From Clostridia bacterium (lineage in GTDB: Bacteria; Bacillota; Clostridia; Oscillospirales; CAG-272), in assembly GCA_017540285.1 (NCBI GenBank), contig JAFYBI010000001.1:1-6084 (forward strand): a stretch of DNA of 6,084 nt, given 5' to 3'. Of the stretch, positions 5,678 through 6,084 are shown piece after piece. Position numbers and translations under genes: made by a program. Position 1 is the stretch's first letter. Every line of letters starts with the position of its first letter. The notes beneath the pieces are model-generated. The model made no database searches. It saw only the letters and a program-made list of their open reading frames with translations, and was not told the origin of the DNA.

Positions 5678-5706
5678 CTAACCCGTTGACAGCCTCGGCT
5701 CTCAAT

Positions 5707-5779
5707 GCTAATATGGCTCAGTTGGTAGAGCACGTCCTTGGTAAGGACGGGGTCCCCGGTTCGAATCCGGGTATTAGCT
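5707..5779 (+). tRNA. tRNA-Thr (anticodon GGT)
   Basis: The gene is 73 bases and folds as a perfect cloverleaf. The acceptor stem GCTAATA/TATTAGC has 7 of 7 pairs and the D stem is GCTC/GAGC. The anticodon stem is CGTCC/GGACG with loop TTGGTAA, giving anticodon GGT, which reads ACC and ACU threonine codons. The variable loop is GGGTC and the T stem is CCCGG/CCGGG with loop TTCGAAT. The pairs G1-C72 and C2-G71 agree with known bacterial threonyl-tRNA synthetase identity elements. The discriminator base is T, and no CCA is encoded (TGA follows), so CCA must be added by nucleotidyltransferase. It is a single tRNA gene with its own promoter and terminator. Confidence 0.97.
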
Positions 5780-5788
5780 TGAAAAGAC

Positions 5789-5814
5789 GGCACCCGATCT
5801 CCGGGTGCCATTTT
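5789..5814 (+). terminator. Intrinsic terminator after tRNA-Thr, possibly bidirectional
   Basis: The arms GGCACCCG (5789-5796) and CGGGTGCC (5802-5809) form 8 perfect pairs around a 5-base loop and are followed by ATTTTC. On the minus strand the same stem is followed by GTCTTTTC, so it could also stop transcription coming from the right. Confidence 0.85.
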
Positions 5815-6034
5815 CATTGCCGTCTCAACGGACCGGTGTGATCCTGCCGCGCAAACAGCCATTCTGCCCGCACCGGCAGTTCGATGACGGGGATCCCGAG
5901 AGCCGCCCTCCCGCGTCCGTGCCGGCAGATCCCCCGCCGTTTCTCCGCGCGGTCCCGTGTTCGGCGGTCTTCGGAGGATGTCCGGGAAATGCGCCGCATG
6001 CCGCGGGGGAAGAAAACTTTTTCGCCGAAACCTC
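5815..6034. other. Intergenic region without a convincing gene
   Basis: About 220 G+C-rich bases lie between the tRNA terminator and the right-edge promoter. Frames are open on both strands, but none has a ribosome binding site near a start codon. A 6-base inverted repeat CTGCCG/CGGCAG occurs at about 5845-5880. The stretch CACCGGCAG (5870-5878) is echoed by GTGCCGGCAG near 5920-5929. An A/T-rich patch at 6011-6022 lies just before the promoter and may act as an UP element. Confidence 0.45.
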
Positions 6035-6063
6035 TTGACAAAGGGGCCGCGGTGTGCTATACT
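6035..6063 (+). promoter_or_regulatory. Strong promoter for a gene beyond the right edge
   Basis: TTGACA (6035-6040) and TATACT (6058-6063) have a 17-base spacer ending in TGTGC, which gives a TGN extended -10. The upstream block CCGAAACCTC is identical to that of the tRNA-Thr promoter. An AAGGGAG sequence (6075-6081) just after the expected start could be a ribosome binding site for a coding gene whose start lies outside the window. The product cannot be told. Confidence 0.8.
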
Positions 6064-6084
6064 ATCATGGCAGCAAGGGAGAAC

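Noticed and set aside
5686..5714. Second promoter-like pair TTGACA-17-TAATAT in the tRNA leader
   Set aside because: The -10 matches only 4 of 6 and lies in the tRNA acceptor stem, so a transcript would start inside the tRNA. It is probably chance.
4912..5862. Long minus-strand frame opposite the TRIC-like gene and across the tRNA
   Set aside because: It reads through a perfect tRNA gene and its terminator and has low-complexity, Arg/His/Asp-rich sequence. It is an antisense shadow.
5978..6084. Open frame from ATG at 5978 with CxxC, running to the window end
   Set aside because: GGAGG directly abuts the ATG with no spacing, and the frame reads straight through the right-edge promoter.

Overview
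The window looks like chromosomal DNA from a G+C-rich member of the Firmicutes/Clostridia, probably an uncultured gut or rumen lineage. That is inferred from strong GGAGG-type ribosome binding sites on every gene, short A+T-rich promoters of sigma-A type, a Clostridia-like LexA, a lipoprotein with a CotH kinase-like domain, and codons that mostly end in G or C. I cannot name a species. Nothing here marks a mobile element, prophage or CRISPR locus.

Layout: the left half is read leftward and the right half rightward from a divergent intergenic region near 2895-3207. On the minus strand, from the divergence outward, lie lexA (2283-2894) and a small double-CxxC putative zinc protein (1767-2228), probably one operon ended by an intrinsic terminator. 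Next come a monocistronic TolB-like beta-propeller protein (753-1655) and a secreted CBM9/DOMON-like protein that runs off the left edge (1-612). On the plus strand, a CotH-like lipoprotein (3208-4890) is followed after 36 bases by a TRIC/UPF0126 cation-channel-like membrane protein (4927-5583). Then come a tRNA-Thr(GGT) gene (5707-5779) with its own promoter and terminator, about 220 bases without a convincing gene, and a strong promoter at the right edge for a gene outside the window.

Six promoters can be read by eye, and all six have a spacer of exactly 17 bases. Three carry TTGACA preceded by a shared GAAACC(G/T)C block (lexA, tRNA-Thr, right edge). The other three carry TTGCAA or TTGCAT (CBM9-like, TolB-like, CotH-like). 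The lexA promoter also has a perfect 6-4-6 palindrome filling its spacer. It is the best candidate for the LexA operator in this organism and is found nowhere else in the window.

I see no clear evidence of a wholly new system. The items most worth following are the lexA operator and its zinc-protein partner, the two-gene CotH-like/TRIC-like unit, and the conserved upstream block of the TTGACA promoters.
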